A DNA stretch of 64,000 nt. It comes from Limisphaera sp049537155 (lineage in GTDB: Bacteria; Verrucomicrobiota; Verrucomicrobiia; Limisphaerales; Limisphaeraceae). The stretch is taken from the NCBI RefSeq assembly GCF_049537155.1, contig NZ_JBMVQZ010000010.1, positions 1 to 64,000 on the forward strand, given 5' to 3'. This document shows, one piece after another, positions 8,946 to 18,680 of the stretch. The notes below the pieces were generated by a model. It was not told where the DNA came from, did no database searches, and worked only from the letters and a program-made list of their open reading frames with translations. Positions within the stretch are counted from its first letter, which is position 1. Each line of letters starts with the position of its first letter. The translations under genes and the position numbers were made by a program.

Positions 8946-9685
8946 CCCCACATCGCAACGAGCGCAATCGGGCTGCCCGGCACAACCGAAGGACCGAATG
9001 CGACTCTGCTTCCCTGAGCTCGCTACCGCAGTCACGCTCTCACCTGCGCACCGGCTTCTACAGAACGCTCCGTATGACCACATGCTCCGCCAAAAGGTTC
9101 TGTATCCAGCACCCTGGCGAACACTAGGGGCAATGATGTGACAACCTAACCATCCTCGGTCCACCGGGCTCGACTCTGGCGTCCTAACGGCGTCCGGCAC
9201 ACTCATCAGCAAGCCCACCGAAGGACACCGCTTTTTCGCTTTCCTGCCGACGTAGCAGCCTTCACATCGGCCGCTGCGCCCGAAACGCTTATCCGCCCGA
9301 CGCTCATCATCATCCGCTCGCGTCGCCAAACACGGCCCTTTGTGCCTATAGGCGCACTCGACTGGCGGAGCACACCACCCACATTTCCCACCGCTGCGCA
9401 CCCGCCGGGGCGCAGGCTACTACAGCAGACGATGATATCCCTAGCTCCCTTCGCACTTCATGCGCAGAATGAATGCCACCACGCCGCACCAACTGCACTC
9501 ATTTCGCTGCCAGGCGTGCAGTTCCAGTGGCGTGGCCGGCCCGCAAACATCATCGCCTTAATCGCCTGCCGGTGCGCCACCTCCTTCCAGCTTCCTGTCT
9601 GACACCACACCCGCACACGTTATTGCCAAACAACGCCACGCATGCACTGCAAGAACCACGACATCTTGCCACCGTTCAGCCAGTG
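8946..9685. other. Gene-free stretch, nothing recognised
   Basis: 740 bp with reading frames on both strands but no start with ribosome site, no domain I recognise and no paralogue in the window. Probably decayed DNA between two units. Confidence 0.45.
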
Positions 9686-10036
9686 TTATCCGCACTGCTG
9701 CGACCCGGGTTTCAGTGGTCCGAGCAGCCATGTGTCACTGCACAGGCACCCTACCAGGAATCGCCTGCAATCCGCCGTATCCAGTCTCGAAAAGCACGGT
9801 GTGCTGGGTGCCGGGCATGTGCTCATGCCTTCCACACAATCATTGCATCCCGGGTACACGAGCCGGTAGCAGCCTCCCATGCATCCGCCGGGAATCCGGT
9901 AACAATCAATCTTCACCGTATCCGGACGCGGCATGCACGCCTCTCTGCCGTGGGCCCCGCGTACCCACGCCAGCATGAACAACGCTGACAGCATGCCAAC
10001 CCACAGTCCGACAATGTGTTTTTCCATCGTTTTCAT
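9686..10036 (-). CDS. Small secreted 12-cysteine protein (A protein, unit 3)
   Basis: 116 residues. The ATG at 10036 has GGAGG six bases upstream. The signal region (HIVGLWVGMLSALFMLAWV) is followed by EACMPRPD. The mature chain has exactly 12 cysteines with a pattern shared with the genes at 15137 and 22784: C, C, GGC-x2-GGCYRL, GCNDC, STC, PC, DC, GCLC and a final QQC. This suggests six disulfides in the periplasm or outside the cell. It lies 50 bp downstream of its B gene, in an operon with a MauE-like gene. No named family recognised. Confidence 0.75.
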   Translation of the reverse strand: MKTMEKHIVGLWVGMLSALFMLAWVRGAHGREACMPRPDTVKIDCYRIPGGCMGGCYRLVYPGCNDCVEGMSTCPAPSTPCFSRLDTADCRRFLVGCLCSDTWLLGPLKPGSQQCG

Positions 10037-10086
10037 ATTTGTCCTCCAGACCATTTGTCACCTGATGTGGCTTTGTAGCAACGCGG

Positions 10087-11190
10087 TTAGCGTCTTCTCA
10101 CGCTCGAGGGTTTATACGTCAACCAGGCCATACACAACATAACGATCATTGCCATAATGATGACCAGCCTCACAAGGTTGGTGTTTCTTACACGTTCGGA
10201 GTGTCTTACCAGACCCGACATGGCCGCTTTCTTTTCCTCCAGAATGGCACGCAGTCCCGCGTCGCTGGCAGCCGGCCAGACCCTATTCGTAATAATGTAC
10301 CCAATGTACTCCACCTCACCATGCGGATCATAAAGCCGGTAATCCGTCACGCCCAAACGCCCATCAATGATCGGCGGCCCTGCGTGTGTAACGCGCTCTG
10401 TTATACCAAGGACGCGGCCGCTTATGCGCAGCCGCGGTCGATCTGGAGGCTGCTCCTGCGTCTCACCATGGAAAGCAAGGCTGTACTTCTCGAGTACAAA
10501 GCGCCCGGGCAGCCACACACTTCCCACCGGTCGCCAGTCCTCGGCCCGATACGCACCGCCAACCTGGCCAACCTTGACTTTGTCCAGAAGAGCCACCGAA
10601 TTCCGCCACACTAGTGACCTTACCAATTGCGGATGTTGTGCCGCGCGGCGCATTCGGTTCTTGTCCACCACGAATCGCACAGCTACAGGGACCCGGTAGC
10701 TCTCATTTGTAAAGCTGCCCTCGATCCTGTAAATGTGCGCAAGCGGTTCGCTATCGGCAGGAGCCCACGAAGCCGACAGTTCGGCATCACCCTCGACGAA
10801 TCTGCTGCCGGACGCGTAGGCGAACCACACAGCTTGCGCCCAGGGATCCACGTGCGCTAGGGAGCCGTGCCGCGCCACAATGCCTGCGCCATTCCTTGCC
10901 CTGGGATGCTGCAGAACGGTAAACACATCGATCCCATCGCTACCGTACTCGATCCAATAGTTGGGCCCGAACGTGGTCATAATATACCAGTAGCGATTTG
11001 ACACAGCCACGCGGAACAACACATCCGAAGGCACTTCCTTGTCCGGCTCCGGCAGGACATTTCCCTCATCATCGTACATCTCTCTGGATACCACGCCCTC
11101 TACCTCAAACACTGCTTCTGCCCGCAGCGGCATGCAGTTGATCATGAGCGCAACAAGGCTCGCCACCATGGCCATCCCGTTTCTGTACAT
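10087..11190 (-). CDS. Exported protein with C-terminal membrane anchor (B protein, unit 3)
   Basis: 367 residues from the ATG at 11190; the frame stays open further upstream but this start gives a clean signal peptide (MAMVASLVALMINCMPLRAE). The mature protein begins VFEVEGVVSREMYDDEGN. Family hallmarks: YGSDGIDVF, HIYRIEGSFTNESYRVPV, AAQHPQL, GAYRAEDWRPVG, LGVTDYRLYD and IGYIITNRVWPA. A C-terminal helix (LVIIMAMIVMLCMAWLTY) and basic tail anchor it. It shares long blocks with the B proteins at 15634 and 23298. Role unknown; probably acts with the adjacent A protein. Confidence 0.7.
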   Translation of the reverse strand: MYRNGMAMVASLVALMINCMPLRAEAVFEVEGVVSREMYDDEGNVLPEPDKEVPSDVLFRVAVSNRYWYIMTTFGPNYWIEYGSDGIDVFTVLQHPRARNGAGIVARHGSLAHVDPWAQAVWFAYASGSRFVEGDAELSASWAPADSEPLAHIYRIEGSFTNESYRVPVAVRFVVDKNRMRRAAQHPQLVRSLVWRNSVALLDKVKVGQVGGAYRAEDWRPVGSVWLPGRFVLEKYSLAFHGETQEQPPDRPRLRISGRVLGITERVTHAGPPIIDGRLGVTDYRLYDPHGEVEYIGYIITNRVWPAASDAGLRAILEEKKAAMSGLVRHSERVRNTNLVRLVIIMAMIVMLCMAWLTYKPSSVRRR

Positions 11191-11544
11191 GGGCGCCCAC
11201 CGTGACCACGAATGATTATGTGCGTAAACGCGGCATGTTAACCGGGCCTTTGCCCATGTTTCCGCAACCATTGCAGCTTCATGGCTACACATCCAATACC
11301 GCCAGGCGTCGACTGGAATGATGCGTGACAGCATCGATGTCTTCAATGCTTCATTGGAATGTGTCCTTCTCGCAGCCATTGTTCAGGCCGCTGCGCCGTT
11401 ACTGGGTCTGGATCCACCCGCTTGCAGGTTGAGCAGGCGAACGCCGACAGCTAACATCCACATCTTCATGCCCGCTCCTTTGCTTTCCGGATTTCCGGTG
11501 CGCCACACCTGCCACTCAACGTGCTGAACCGTCGCTTTCGGCGC

Positions 11545-12054
11545 TCACAGGCACGTCGTGCCCTCTTCGAATGGCTTGTCTGACAAACCCACCCAACAGC
11601 TACGAAAGCAAGCCCTGATTATCTGTCGCTCCTTTTGCCGTAGCATTTCCCTCATGCCTGTAACATGCCCCGCACACCCGAACGGACCCTCCCAATTTAT
11701 CCACCACAAGCCCATCCGATACAACCCAACATTCCCGGCCAACCAGCCCACCAACACACAACTCAACCGCTCCCGCCGCCCCACCAAACACACACCCGCC
11801 ACCACCAACTCCACCAAACCCACTCCCAACATCAACTGCCGAAACGTCAACCCAAACAACGGATCCCGCCCCCCCGACACCCGCGCCTCACCCATCGCAC
11901 TCCACAACTTCGCCAAACCCGTCACCAACAACACCACTCCCGCACTCCTCACAAACCACTTCACCCACCCCCCTCCCCTCAGACGCCCCCGCAAACCCCC
12001 AACCCCCGCCGCCTGCAATCTCCGGCCTCCAACATTCTCAACTCCGCCACCCAT
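11545..12054 (-). CDS. MauE/DoxX-like membrane protein, altered C-terminus (unit 3)
   Basis: 169 residues with helices at about 35-50, 72-92 and 96-115. The first 115 residues closely match the copies at 16854 and 24521 (GVVLLVTGLAKLWSAMGEAR, FGLTFRQLMLGVGLVELVVA). The region that is PCGCLG in the sisters reads PFGCAG here, so one cysteine of the pair is lost. After it the sequence (TGMREMLRQKERQIIRACFR) no longer matches and lacks the last helix. This copy may be impaired. MauE proteins take part in disulfide maturation of methylamine dehydrogenase; that role here is inference. Confidence 0.6.
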   Translation of the reverse strand: MGGGVENVGGRRLQAAGVGGLRGRLRGGGWVKWFVRSAGVVLLVTGLAKLWSAMGEARVSGGRDPLFGLTFRQLMLGVGLVELVVAGVCLVGRRERLSCVLVGWLAGNVGLYRMGLWWINWEGPFGCAGHVTGMREMLRQKERQIIRACFRSCWVGLSDKPFEEGTTCL

Positions 12055-12235
12055 GGCTCATCCCCGATCCTCCACAAGCTTCAACTCCGCGCCCACCCCT
12101 CGCCAGCAGGGCGCCTCCCACGCCCCCCTGGCACCCATTTCATTGGCTTTCTGCTCCAGTTCTTACCTCCAAACACCTGCTGCGCCAAGAAAAAAAAGTG
12201 TGCATTTTCCAACATTCCCACGCCCCTGGTTGCTG

Positions 12236-12247
12236 CCGCCCGGGCGG
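12236..12247. repeat. CCGCCCGGGCGG palindrome (copy 3 of 6)
   Basis: Same palindrome downstream of the AraC stop codon as at 4381; the plus-strand flank is CTTTC here instead of TTTTC. Confidence 0.6.
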
Positions 12248-12253
12248 CTTTCT

Positions 12254-12607
12254 TCAGCGCGCCCGCTCCCTTTCCTCACCCGGCGACCGAGCCCAACACC
12301 GCCGGTACGCACGACAAAACGCCGACACACTCCCATACCCCAGCCGACCGGCCACCTCCCCAACCCGCCGACCATCCTTCAACCACCGCCGCGCCCATTC
12401 CATCCGCTTCCTCCGCAGCCACTCCCACAGCCTTTCCTTCACTTCCAGCCTGAACCCCCTCCGCAACATCCGCTCGCAAATCTCCAGAACAGCCGCCATC
12501 GCCTTCACACCGAAGCCGCACCTCATCGCCAACTCCAACCACTCACCCTCCCCAACAGGCAACTTCACCCCAGCCACTCCATCTGTCCTCCGCCGGCCTT
12601 TCCTCAT
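12254..12607 (-). CDS. AraC-type HTH protein (unit 3)
   Basis: 117 residues, complete. Basic start (MRKGRRRTDGVAGVKLPVG), first HTH at about 25-50 (LELAMRCGFGVKAMAAVLEI), linker EWLRRKRMEWARRWLKDG, second HTH at about 78-105 (VGEVAGRLGYGSVSAFCRAY) and end RSPGEERERAR. There is no ligand-binding domain. It precedes MauE-like, B and A genes on the same strand. An inverted repeat at 12696-12713, 89 bp upstream, matches the one at 442. Likely local regulator, possibly autoregulatory (inference). Confidence 0.75.
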   Translation of the reverse strand: MRKGRRRTDGVAGVKLPVGEGEWLELAMRCGFGVKAMAAVLEICERMLRRGFRLEVKERLWEWLRRKRMEWARRWLKDGRRVGEVAGRLGYGSVSAFCRAYRRCWARSPGEERERAR

Positions 12608-12695
12608 ACTCCGACCTCACATCCATCCCACGCCAATCAGCGCGTGCCACACAAGGGTTCGTCTCCTCTTTTACCTCCCCCACCAACACCCGCAA

Positions 12696-12713
12696 TGGCC
12701 AACATTGGCCATC
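12696..12713. promoter_or_regulatory. Inverted repeat upstream of AraC gene (candidate operator)
   Basis: Perfect arms ATGGCCAA and TTGGCCAT with CA between them. The centre differs from the copy at 442 (AA), while both arms are preserved, as expected for a binding site. Confidence 0.5.
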
Positions 12714-13250
12714 CCCCTCTCACCAGCTTTCCGTATTCACCAGTTGGTTCGCTCCCGGACGACTGCCACGGGTCGGCAGCCCGAAACTGAGCAGTAGCAC
12801 GAAAACCCTGACTGCCGTCGGTGCTCTGTGCCTGCTCATGTCTTGCCAAACCCGTCAGTCCCCACACCCACCCGCCCCAGCTCCAGGCACTGCCCGACTT
12901 CAAACGCTGAACCAATAGCCTCGGCAGTACCCGGTTCGCGACAAGGCTTCTCCAAGCGCTTCGGCGCTCCAGCGTTTGCCTCGCGGCGCATGGAGCTGAC
13001 AGGACCCCACAGGACAGCCAGCATCGGTCACAATAGAACCCATCCCTAAACCGCTTTTGTACGTCGCTTCCCGGCGTGGCAGGAGTGGGTGTAGTGAAAA
13101 TGAGACGGCCCACACGAAGCGCCGGAGGGCATCGCAGGGAAGGGAAAGCGACTTGTCATGGCTGTGAACGCCCCACCCGGACAAAGAATCCCCGGTGGCC
13201 GAAACGGAACAGCTGCATCAACCGGAGGGCAAGAAGAGCCCTTTTGCCGG

Positions 13251-14031
13251 CTAGGCCCGGGACTTGCCCGACCGGCAAGAACGCGCAGGCCATCTGCAAA
13301 TACCCCTCACACGCCCGGCTCGACTTCTCTTACCGGATGCACAGCCGCCGAAACTGCAGCAGCCGGGCCACCGTACGCTCCACCACCCACCGCCGACGAT
13401 ACCGCCGCAGCGACCGGCCGTCCTGCGTGCGATTCTCCGGCCGACGACTGCTCCGGTGCGGCGCAATCAGCTCCATGCCTCGCGCCGCAAACGCCCGGTC
13501 CAGTGCATCGCTCTCCCAGGCCTTCTCGCCCACCACCCGCTCCGGAGCCTCCTTCGTCAGCATGAAATCGAACCACCCCTGTGTCAGAGTCGACTCATGC
13601 GGCCGGGCCGAACAGCCCTGCACCGCAATCGGCAATCCCCGGGCGTCCACGGCAATGAGGATCTTCACCCCCTTGCCCACCTTCGTGCGCCCGATCCCGT
13701 CGCCTCCACCACGTGCCGGACAGAACGCCGCATCCGGAAAGCATTCCTACAGCCGATACTCTCCGCGCTCCTCCACCAGTTGCCCGGCCTCCTGCAACAG
13801 CCGTTCGAATACTCCCTCCCGCCCCCAGCGCTGGAAGGCTTGGTGGACGGCACTCTTGGAGCCGAATCGCCGGGGCAGGTCTTTCCATTTGGCTCCGTTG
13901 TCCAGCAACCAGAAGATCCCGGCCGGAGCCTCGCGCTTGTCGGTTCGAGGGCGGCCGCCCCTGGGGTTCTCGGGAGGATCCGGAATGCGTGCGCGAAACC
14001 AATCCAACAGCCAGTCTGTAAGTTTCAGCAC
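13251..14031 (-). pseudogene. IS5-family transposase with two nonsense codons (copy 2)
   Basis: N-terminal part from 14031: RGGRPRTDKREAPAGIFWLL and KWKDLPRRFGSKSAVHQAFQ, up to a TAG at 13747 where copy 1 has tyrosine. The catalytic half follows in the same frame: VGKGVKILIAVDARGLPIAV, VVGEKAWESDALDRAFAARG and RRWVVERTVARLLQFRRLCI. A TAA at 13330 replaces the tryptophan seen in copy 1, and the normal stop near 13251 is lost. The reading frame is otherwise intact, so this is a recently killed copy. It belongs to the 1.8-kb duplication. Confidence 0.8.
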
Positions 14032-14034
14032 GAC

Positions 14035-14950
14035 TGCAGGATGACTAAGTCACAAATACTTGTCAATGGTTGTCGGATGGGTTCTAGTGACACATGTACC
14101 TGAGGATTTTGCGCCTCGCATCGGCCTTGGGGGTGACGATGCACCCGCGCCATGCGATCCCGCTGACGTTTGGGAAACCACATCTCGGTCTGATTGAGCC
14201 ACGAACAATACGTCGCGCTATCGTGCTTGTGCACGTTCGGGCGTTGCTTGAGGAACCCGGTCACCCGCCTGGTCGGCGGCCCGGGATGTTATCTACAATG
14301 ATGTGAATCTCTCGTTGCATGGGCTGGGAGACAACGATATCCGTCAGAAAGGCCACGAACGCGGTGCTGGTGTGTAGCTCGGCCGTCATGCCACCGACCG
14401 TCCCGTTTTCCGTGTCCCGTGCCTGAATCGTCCTGTTCTCATCGGCCGAGTGGACGGTGCCATGGACGCGCGGCCGTACAATACAGGCCCAGAGTCTCAG
14501 CGACTTCGCCGCTAACGTCTGGATCTGCGCTGGCTTAGTATCCACCCATCTAATGGCCTTGGCGGCCGGCTTTGCCCGAGACGCGGGCCACCCGCATGCA
14601 CATCGTGCCAAGCTGCCCGGCGAGCGATCGCGTGTTCCACTGCGTCGATCCGTCCGCTGGTTTGCGGTGTAGCGTCCGGTCGATGATACGCGCATCACAT
14701 CGTTCCGATCTGATCACGGGTCGGGTCGTCGTCCTTGGTGGAGGGCATACAAGCCTCCGAGCCGTTGACCCGTGAAGTGGGCCCGTCAACCACGAACGCT
14801 GTTGACGCGCCAGCCAATCGTCAAACGAACTCTCGACCCCTCCGATCCAACCGCACGATCCACGACGTTACCAAGGGGTTGCACCTGTTCCGCCGGAGCC
14901 TTTCGGCTCCACGCGCTACGTGTGCGCGCGCAGCGCCCGGGTGCACTGTC
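14035..14950 (-). pseudogene. IS630-family transposase remnant
   Basis: Pieces of an IS630-type DDE transposase appear in order on the minus strand across several frames. They are QRLGGLYALHQGRRPDP; IIDRTLHRKPADGSTQWNTR with SLAGQLGT; SADENRTIQARDTENGTVGG (the 'DE..IQA..R' active-site strand); REIHIIVDN; and FLKQRPNVHKHDSATYCSWL with NQTEMWFPKRQRD. The order and motifs fit the family, while several frameshifts and stops make it dead. It abuts the start of the IS5 copy at 14031. Terminal repeats were not identified. Confidence 0.7.
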
Positions 14951-15136
14951 CACAAAACGCCGTGCCTTGATGCCCTCACCGACTCACTTAGCCGTCACGT
15001 GCCAATGTTGCATTGGACCAGATGAGCGATCACACCACCACTGGTTGCTTTTCCTGCTCTTCGTTCCAACTGACACGACATCCGCTCGCCGCACGCCGTC
15101 TCGTGCCGATCCCCAGCTCGGGCATGCGCGCATACG

Positions 15137-15496
15137 CTAGTTGCATGTTTGCGCACCAGGGTATTCCTTTCTTGTCCAACTCCCACCACAGACACAGCCA
15201 CCTCCGGCCACCTTGACGCACCCTGTCGACAACAAAACCGCGACACATGGCACACTCGGTGGATTGCACGTATCCTTACCTTGCACGCAATCGTTACATC
15301 CATTCCATTGTAACCGATAGCACCCTCCCGTGCAGCCAGTTCCTGCGGGCCTACACGTGTTATTGAACACCGTGTATGCTCGAGCCACGCATGCTTCTTC
15401 GCCTGGCGTACCCCGGATGTAAAAAGCAGTCAGCATGCCACCCAGAACTGCCATTATCGTGATAATCCCAGTGCACCTCATCGTTTGTTTCCACAT
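15137..15496 (-). CDS. Small secreted 12-cysteine protein (A protein, unit 4)
   Basis: 119 residues. The ATG at 15496 follows AAAGGAGTGACAT, a good ribosome site. Signal segment GIITIMAVLGGMLTAFYIRG. Twelve cysteines in the mature chain share spacing with the copies at 9686 and 22784: GTGCTGGCYRLQWNGCNDC, DTC, PC, STGC, GGGCVC and AQTC. The stretch CVKVAGGGC is identical in the 22784 copy. Gap of 137 bp from its B gene. Predicted periplasmic or released, with six disulfides; function unknown. Confidence 0.75.
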   Translation of the reverse strand: MWKQTMRCTGIITIMAVLGGMLTAFYIRGTPGEEACVARAYTVFNNTCRPAGTGCTGGCYRLQWNGCNDCVQGKDTCNPPSVPCVAVLLSTGCVKVAGGGCVCGGSWTRKEYPGAQTCN

Positions 15497-15633
15497 ATGT
15501 CACTCCTTTCCTCTGACTTTTTGCACGCTTTCGCCTACTCTCCGCGCAGCCACGCTGCTGCACAGACATTCTCCCGAGACAATGGCTCGCTCTGCATGAT
15601 CAGCTCGGTTTCTTCTTTTCACAGAATCTTCTC

Positions 15634-16857
15634 TCACAGCATCCTTTTCCAACGGCTTCGCAGCATCCACCACCCTACCGCCATGCTTGTCAGCATCATT
15701 GCACCGAACATCACCATCCGCCAAGCAACTGCCGACCTCTCCCCGCCCTGTTCCCTCAGTCCCGGATACCCATCCAAGGTCCGCCGCCGCTGTTCAAACG
15801 CCGCCCACACAGCAGGATTATTAGTAGCCGGCCAGACACCGTTGGTTACGCGATACTGAACGTATTCAAGGCCCACCCGCAAATCGTGAAGCCGGAAATC
15901 AGTCACGCCCTGTTTTCCTCGAAGCAATGGCGGGCCCACATGTCCCACAGCGGCTGCCACGTTCGTAATGTGCCCGGTGTAACGGAGAAATACGCCGTTG
16001 TTCCCCAAAAGAGGTTGCCGCTCGTCACCCCGCCACCTGTGATACATGATCTCGAGCTCGAACCGCGAGGGCACCTGTACTTCGCCGACACGTCGCCAAT
16101 CCCATGCACGGTACACCGCCCCGGTGGTGCCCGGCTTCAGTTGCGCAAGCCTTGCAACATCCTCCTTCAACACCTTCGGCGGCCACAATTGCGGATGCTG
16201 CGCCGCCTGCTGAAGCCTGCGCTCGACCACCTCAAACCACACGAACGCCGGCAACCGGTACTCCTCATTCGTAAAACTTCCCTTTAGCTCGTACACGTGG
16301 GCAAAGGGGTCCCAAGCAGTCATTTCCCACGGTACTGCCAGATCCCGGCCGTCGTTGGTCAAGAAGTACTTTCCGGAGCAGAAAGCGAACCACAGCAGTC
16401 CGCATTCATGCATCACATTCTGGGGCGTCACGCCCGGTGTCACCGCAGCCGGCGCTCCGTGCGGTTCGGGAAAGTAGTGAATGCGATAAACATCCTTGCC
16501 GTCACACCCAATCTCCTGCCAGTGGTCAGGGCCGTACTGCAGCGATATAAACCACTGGCCATTTGACACACACACAAGAAACGGAACTACATCCGGATAT
16601 TCCACAGGAGTCACTCTCGGGTCGAGTGCCTTCACGACCTTTGCAATCTCCTTCGGGTCGCGACGGAGAACCGAACCATCCGGTGCATATTCCTCCACAC
16701 GGACCACTCCCTGCAGCTGGAAGGCTACCGTCCCGACAGCAGCCCCGCTCTCCACCAGACCCGCGAGTGCCACGGCCGCAATCCAACCACCACAACGTCG
16801 CCAGCTCATAACACGCGCCACACTTCCGCAGCTCCCCTGTTGGCATCTCCTGCTCAT
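15634..16857 (-). CDS. Exported protein with C-terminal membrane anchor (B protein, unit 4)
   Basis: 407 residues. The ATG at 16855-16857 overlaps the MauE-like stop (ATGA), so the two are translationally coupled. Signal peptide around SWRRCGGWIAAVALAGLVES. Mature domain: VAFQLQGVVRVEEYAPDG, IGCDGKDVYRIHYF, YELKGSFTNEEYRLPAFVWF, AAQHPQLWPP, GVTDFRLHDL and YVQYRVTNGVWPA. A C-terminal helix (VMFGAMMLTSMAVGWWML) follows. Several blocks are almost identical, even in DNA, to the B gene at 23298, while the segments between them differ strongly. No enzyme motif recognised. Confidence 0.75.
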   Translation of the reverse strand: MSRRCQQGSCGSVARVMSWRRCGGWIAAVALAGLVESGAAVGTVAFQLQGVVRVEEYAPDGSVLRRDPKEIAKVVKALDPRVTPVEYPDVVPFLVCVSNGQWFISLQYGPDHWQEIGCDGKDVYRIHYFPEPHGAPAAVTPGVTPQNVMHECGLLWFAFCSGKYFLTNDGRDLAVPWEMTAWDPFAHVYELKGSFTNEEYRLPAFVWFEVVERRLQQAAQHPQLWPPKVLKEDVARLAQLKPGTTGAVYRAWDWRRVGEVQVPSRFELEIMYHRWRGDERQPLLGNNGVFLRYTGHITNVAAAVGHVGPPLLRGKQGVTDFRLHDLRVGLEYVQYRVTNGVWPATNNPAVWAAFEQRRRTLDGYPGLREQGGERSAVAWRMVMFGAMMLTSMAVGWWMLRSRWKRML

Positions 16858-17372
16858 CCTTGCCCAACCCCGCTTCCTCGACCATGCCACAGCCCCGCCA
16901 GCGCACCCACAAGCAAATACCCCAGAACAAACTTCATGACCAGATCAGCTGCCGTAGGCGACACACCCAGCGCGTCCGTCAAGTGACCCAGACACCCACA
17001 GGGCCGCTTCCAGCCCATCCACCACAGCCCCAGCCGGTACAACGCAAAGTTCCCAGACAACCAGCCCACCAACACCAAACTCAACTTCTCCCGCTGCCCC
17101 ACCAAACACACACCCGCCACCACCAACTCCACCAAACCCACACCCAACATCAACCGCCCAAACGTCAACCCAAACAACGGATCCCGCACCCCCAACACCC
17201 GCGCCTCACCCATCGCACTCCACAACTTCGCCAATCCCGTCAACAACAACACCACCCCCGCACTCCTCACGAACCACCTCACCCACCCACCTCTCCCCAA
17301 ACGCCCCCGCAAACCCCCAACCCCCGCCGCCTGCAATCCCCGGCCTCCAACATTCTCAACTCCGCCACCCAT
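16854..17372 (-). CDS. MauE/DoxX-like membrane protein (unit 4)
   Basis: 172 residues with four predicted helices (about 35-50, 72-92, 96-116 and 143-162). A PCGCLG motif (Cys125, Cys127) on a loop before the last helix resembles the cysteine pair of MauE-type DoxX-superfamily proteins. In methylamine utilisation, MauE helps form disulfides in the cysteine-rich small subunit. A similar service for the neighbouring 12-cysteine protein is attractive but inferred. The stop overlaps the next start (ATGA). The coding strand is nearly C-free (plus strand G-poor), unlike the B gene that follows. Same length as the copy at 24521. Confidence 0.7.
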   Translation of the reverse strand: MGGGVENVGGRGLQAAGVGGLRGRLGRGGWVRWFVRSAGVVLLLTGLAKLWSAMGEARVLGVRDPLFGLTFGRLMLGVGLVELVVAGVCLVGQREKLSLVLVGWLSGNFALYRLGLWWMGWKRPCGCLGHLTDALGVSPTAADLVMKFVLGYLLVGALAGLWHGRGSGVGQG

Positions 17373-17554
17373 GGCTCATCCCCGATCCTCCACAAGCTCC
17401 AACTCCGCGCCCACCCCTCGCCAGCAGGGCATCTCCCACGCCCCCCTGGCACCCATTTCATTGGCTTTCTGCTCCTGTTCCTACCTCTCAGACACATCTC
17501 CAGCCAAGCATAAAAAACTTGCATTTTCGGACATTCCGACGCACCTGGTTCCTG

Positions 17555-17566
17555 CCGCCCGGGCGG
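17555..17566. repeat. CCGCCCGGGCGG palindrome (copy 4 of 6)
   Basis: Identical palindrome and spacing to the AraC remnant's stop as at 4381. The leader block between it and the MauE-like gene (17370-17554) is the type 1 version. Confidence 0.6.
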
Positions 17567-17572
17567 TTTTCT

Positions 17573-17703
17573 TCAGCGCGCCCGCTCCCTTTCCTCACAC
17601 GGCGACCGACCCCACCATCGCCGGTACGCACGACAAAACGCCGACACACTCCCATACCCCAGCCGACCGGCCACCTCCCCAACCTGCCGGCCACCCCTCG
17701 ACC
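17573..17703 (-). pseudogene. AraC-type HTH gene remnant (unit 4)
   Basis: Only about the last 42 codons are homologous (QVGEVAGRLGYGSVSAFCRA to ERERAR). Upstream of 17703 the sequence changes abruptly to unrelated DNA that leads into the DUF4338 remnant. The N-terminal HTH is missing. The unit downstream (MauE-like, B, A) remains intact, so the regulator may be dispensable or supplied by another copy. Confidence 0.65.
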
Positions 17704-18151
17704 CCGGTCGCGCCACCATTCGTGTCTCCCACCGCTCCTCCAAGGCTGTATGCCCGACGGGCAAATCAGTTCACCCCTCAGTTCGAACGGCAGGCCTTTC
17801 GGTCCGCGGCCGCCTTCCCCATCCCGCCGTGTGGAGGTCCCCCCGGCACCGCACTCGCCGTCCATTTTCGCTTCTTGAACTCCCGCAGACACCAAGCGCC
17901 GACCCGCCGCTATGGCTCCAACTGGCCCTCCGACCCCGCCTTCCGGGCCGCTTTCACCCCCAAGCCACCGGTCCAGCTCCTCAGTCCGATCCACCAGCCG
18001 GACGCGCCTCCCGCTCCCCCACCTCCGCCACAACCGTCTCCGCCCTGTGCCGAGCCACGCCGCCTACATATTAGGCCTGCTTCATCTCACTGCACGGACG
18101 TCTTCCAAAAAGAGCCTGATCCGACCGCCCCCTTTCTCGCTGCACCGGAGC

Positions 18152-18680
18152 ATGAACCGAACCTCAACGGCCTCTGAAAAGCCCTGCATGCGTCGGGTGC
18201 GCGTCCGGCTGATCGAAGAAAGCGAACGCCTCCGCTTCGACAAGCTGCCCCAAAAGCCTCACTCTATGCACAGCGCCCGCCTGGTCAGACGCTGCCTCCG
18301 CCAAGTGACCGGGCTCGACTACCACTGGGTGGCCCGGCTGAGCTTCAGCGGGGCGGATCCGCACGTCAAAGCCCGGGATCAGAAGATCGGCCGGACTCCG
18401 CGCCAACGGGTCCGGCGACTGCTTCTGGCGGTCAACGACAGCCATTTCCCGGTCCCGGCCCATGCGGGAAGCCAAGCGTGTGCATGTGATACCGACCTTG
18501 AGGAATGTGCTGCCGGGACTTTTTGAGCTGCAGAAGCGCCGTGGCCGGTACGTGGGCACGGAGTTTTCCGGCCCGGCGGCACCGGCTGACGATGGATCGG
18601 ATGATCCGGTTGATCATCCGACGGCCATGGGGCGCCAGGGAGCTTTGGAGGCGGCAAGCTGCGGTCGGAGGGGCCGCTGA
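18152..18680 (+). pseudogene. DUF4338 (DruA-like, transposon-associated) gene remnant
   Basis: From the ATG at 18152 the plus strand reads RVRLIEESERLRFDKLPQKP, HSARLVRRCLRQVTG, HWVARLSFSGADPHVKARDQ, KIGRTPRQRVRRLLLAVNDS and HFPVP. This resembles the 'L.FS..A...KARD..IGW...qR...L..VV.NSRFLI' core of DUF4338 proteins. That family includes Druantia DruA and proteins encoded with transposases. After about 18455 the match moves to another frame (REAKRVHVIPTL), skipping the middle of the domain, so an internal deletion with a frameshift is likely. Recalled similarity only. Flanks 17704-18151 and 18681-18868 show no gene. Confidence 0.5.

Larger units (their letters stand above)
12266..14031. repeat. 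Duplicated 1.8-kb block, copy 2 (other copy 1-1800)
   Basis: AraC gene, upstream region and transposase match the left end of the window in order and sequence. The 12608-13250 part holds the inverted repeat at 12696-12713 and no gene that I can support. Confidence 0.75.

Noticed and set aside
17704..18151. Possible transposase fragment on the minus strand upstream of the DUF4338 remnant
   Set aside because: The arginine- and glycine-rich translation shows no DDE or other transposase motif that I can recognise.
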